Assembly: GCA_934511545.1 (NCBI GenBank) | Contig: CAKSWM010000087.1 | Span: 1-6,381, forward strand | Reading direction: 5' to 3' | DNA from: an uncultured Oscillospiraceae bacterium | GTDB taxonomy: Bacteria > Bacillota > Clostridia > Oscillospirales > Oscillospiraceae | Length of the DNA: 6,381 nt | Shown: positions 6,091 through 6,381 of the stretch, in pieces | How the letters are laid out: each line of letters starts with the position of its first letter | Position numbering within the stretch: the stretch's first letter is position 1 | Notes under the pieces: model-generated | What the model saw: only the letters and a program-made list of their open reading frames with translations | Told to the model about the DNA's origin: nothing | Databases searched by the model: none | Translations under genes and position numbers: made by a program

Positions 6091-6381
6091 ATGAATGATA
6101 ACAATATTATGGAACGATCCAATCTGGCGTGGTTCCGGCGTGGACTCGAGACCGGCTTTCCGATCATGCTCGGTTATTTTGCCGTCTCGCTGACGATTGG
6201 AATAACCGCGCGCATCGCCGGGCTTTCGGCGCTTCAGGCGGCGCTGAGCAGTCTTCTGCTCAACGCTTCGGCCGGCGAATACGCCGCGTTCACAGTCATG
6301 GCCGCCGGAGCCGGACTCTTGGAGGCCGCTGTTATGGAGCTCGTGGCAAACGCAAGATATCTGCTCATGTCCTGCGCGCTG
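6091..6381 (+). CDS. azlC: AzlC-family branched-chain amino acid exporter subunit (3'-truncated by window)
   Basis: The first 97 codons of an AzlC-type membrane protein, open to the window end. AzlC with the small partner AzlD exports branched-chain amino acids or analogues (BrnFE-like system). Seen here: a polar N-terminus, then FRRGLETGFPIMLGYFAVSL (residues 15-34), matching the AzlC opening GxxxGxPIxLGYxxVS. Next come GITARIAGLSALQAALSSLL (about 37-56), NASAGEYAAF in place of the common FAGASQF motif, and MELVANARYLLMSCAL (82-97), matching the VNLRHLLMS segment. The ATG at 6091 is chosen because GGAG (6077-6080) lies 10 bases upstream; a second in-frame ATG at 6109 is possible but less well placed. 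azlD would be expected just downstream, outside the window. The family call is confident; the substrate is inferred. Confidence 0.85.
   Translation, partial: MNDNNIMERSNLAWFRRGLETGFPIMLGYFAVSLTIGITARIAGLSALQAALSSLLLNASAGEYAAFTVMAAGAGLLEAAVMELVANARYLLMSCAL

Noticed and set aside
5841..6167. 108-aa minus-strand ORF across the small ORF and azlC start
   Set aside because: It overlaps the well-supported azlC start and its RBS, and its product has no recognisable features.

Overview
The window looks like chromosomal DNA from a GC-moderate Firmicute, most likely an anaerobic Clostridia-type organism. The support is a DUF5693-type membrane protein (a Firmicutes family), an LplA-type lipoprotein with a Glu/Ala/Pro/Ser-rich tether, a DinF/NorM-like MATE exporter, strong GGAGG-type ribosome binding sites and long intrinsic terminators. 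No RNA genes, CRISPR arrays, insertion sequences or phage genes were seen. The gene set is mainly transport and cell envelope.

Layout: (1) 1-681 (+), the C-terminal 226 codons of a PotD-like polyamine-binding protein, closed by a perfect palindromic terminator (704-740). (2) 753-2192 (+), a DUF5693-type polytopic membrane protein whose Shine-Dalgarno starts directly after that terminator's T-run. (3) 2230-2273, a terminator shared by two convergent genes. (4) 2288-3973 (-), a secreted solute-binding lipoprotein with no permease genes beside it. (5) 3974-4252, an intergenic region with two strong hairpins just past the MATE stop codon. (6) 4253-5626 (-), a MATE-family multidrug/Na+ exporter. 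Its start is best placed at 5626, not at the upstream in-frame ATG at 5692. (7) 5627-5739, a MATE leader with a good sigma-A-type promoter, a duplicated Shine-Dalgarno segment and a terminator just upstream of the real Shine-Dalgarno. (8) 5816-5995 (+), an unrecognised 59-aa ORF. (9) 6091-6381 (+), the N-terminal 97 codons of an AzlC-family branched-chain amino acid exporter that runs off the window end.

The genes do not form one pathway. They appear to be independent units: the end of a polyamine uptake operon plus a membrane protein, a lone substrate-binding lipoprotein, a drug exporter under possible attenuation, and the start of a probable azlCD export operon. The most interesting feature is the MATE leader, which looks like a compact transcription attenuator. 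A similar terminator-against-RBS arrangement precedes the DUF5693 gene. I see no clear evidence for a wholly new multi-gene system.
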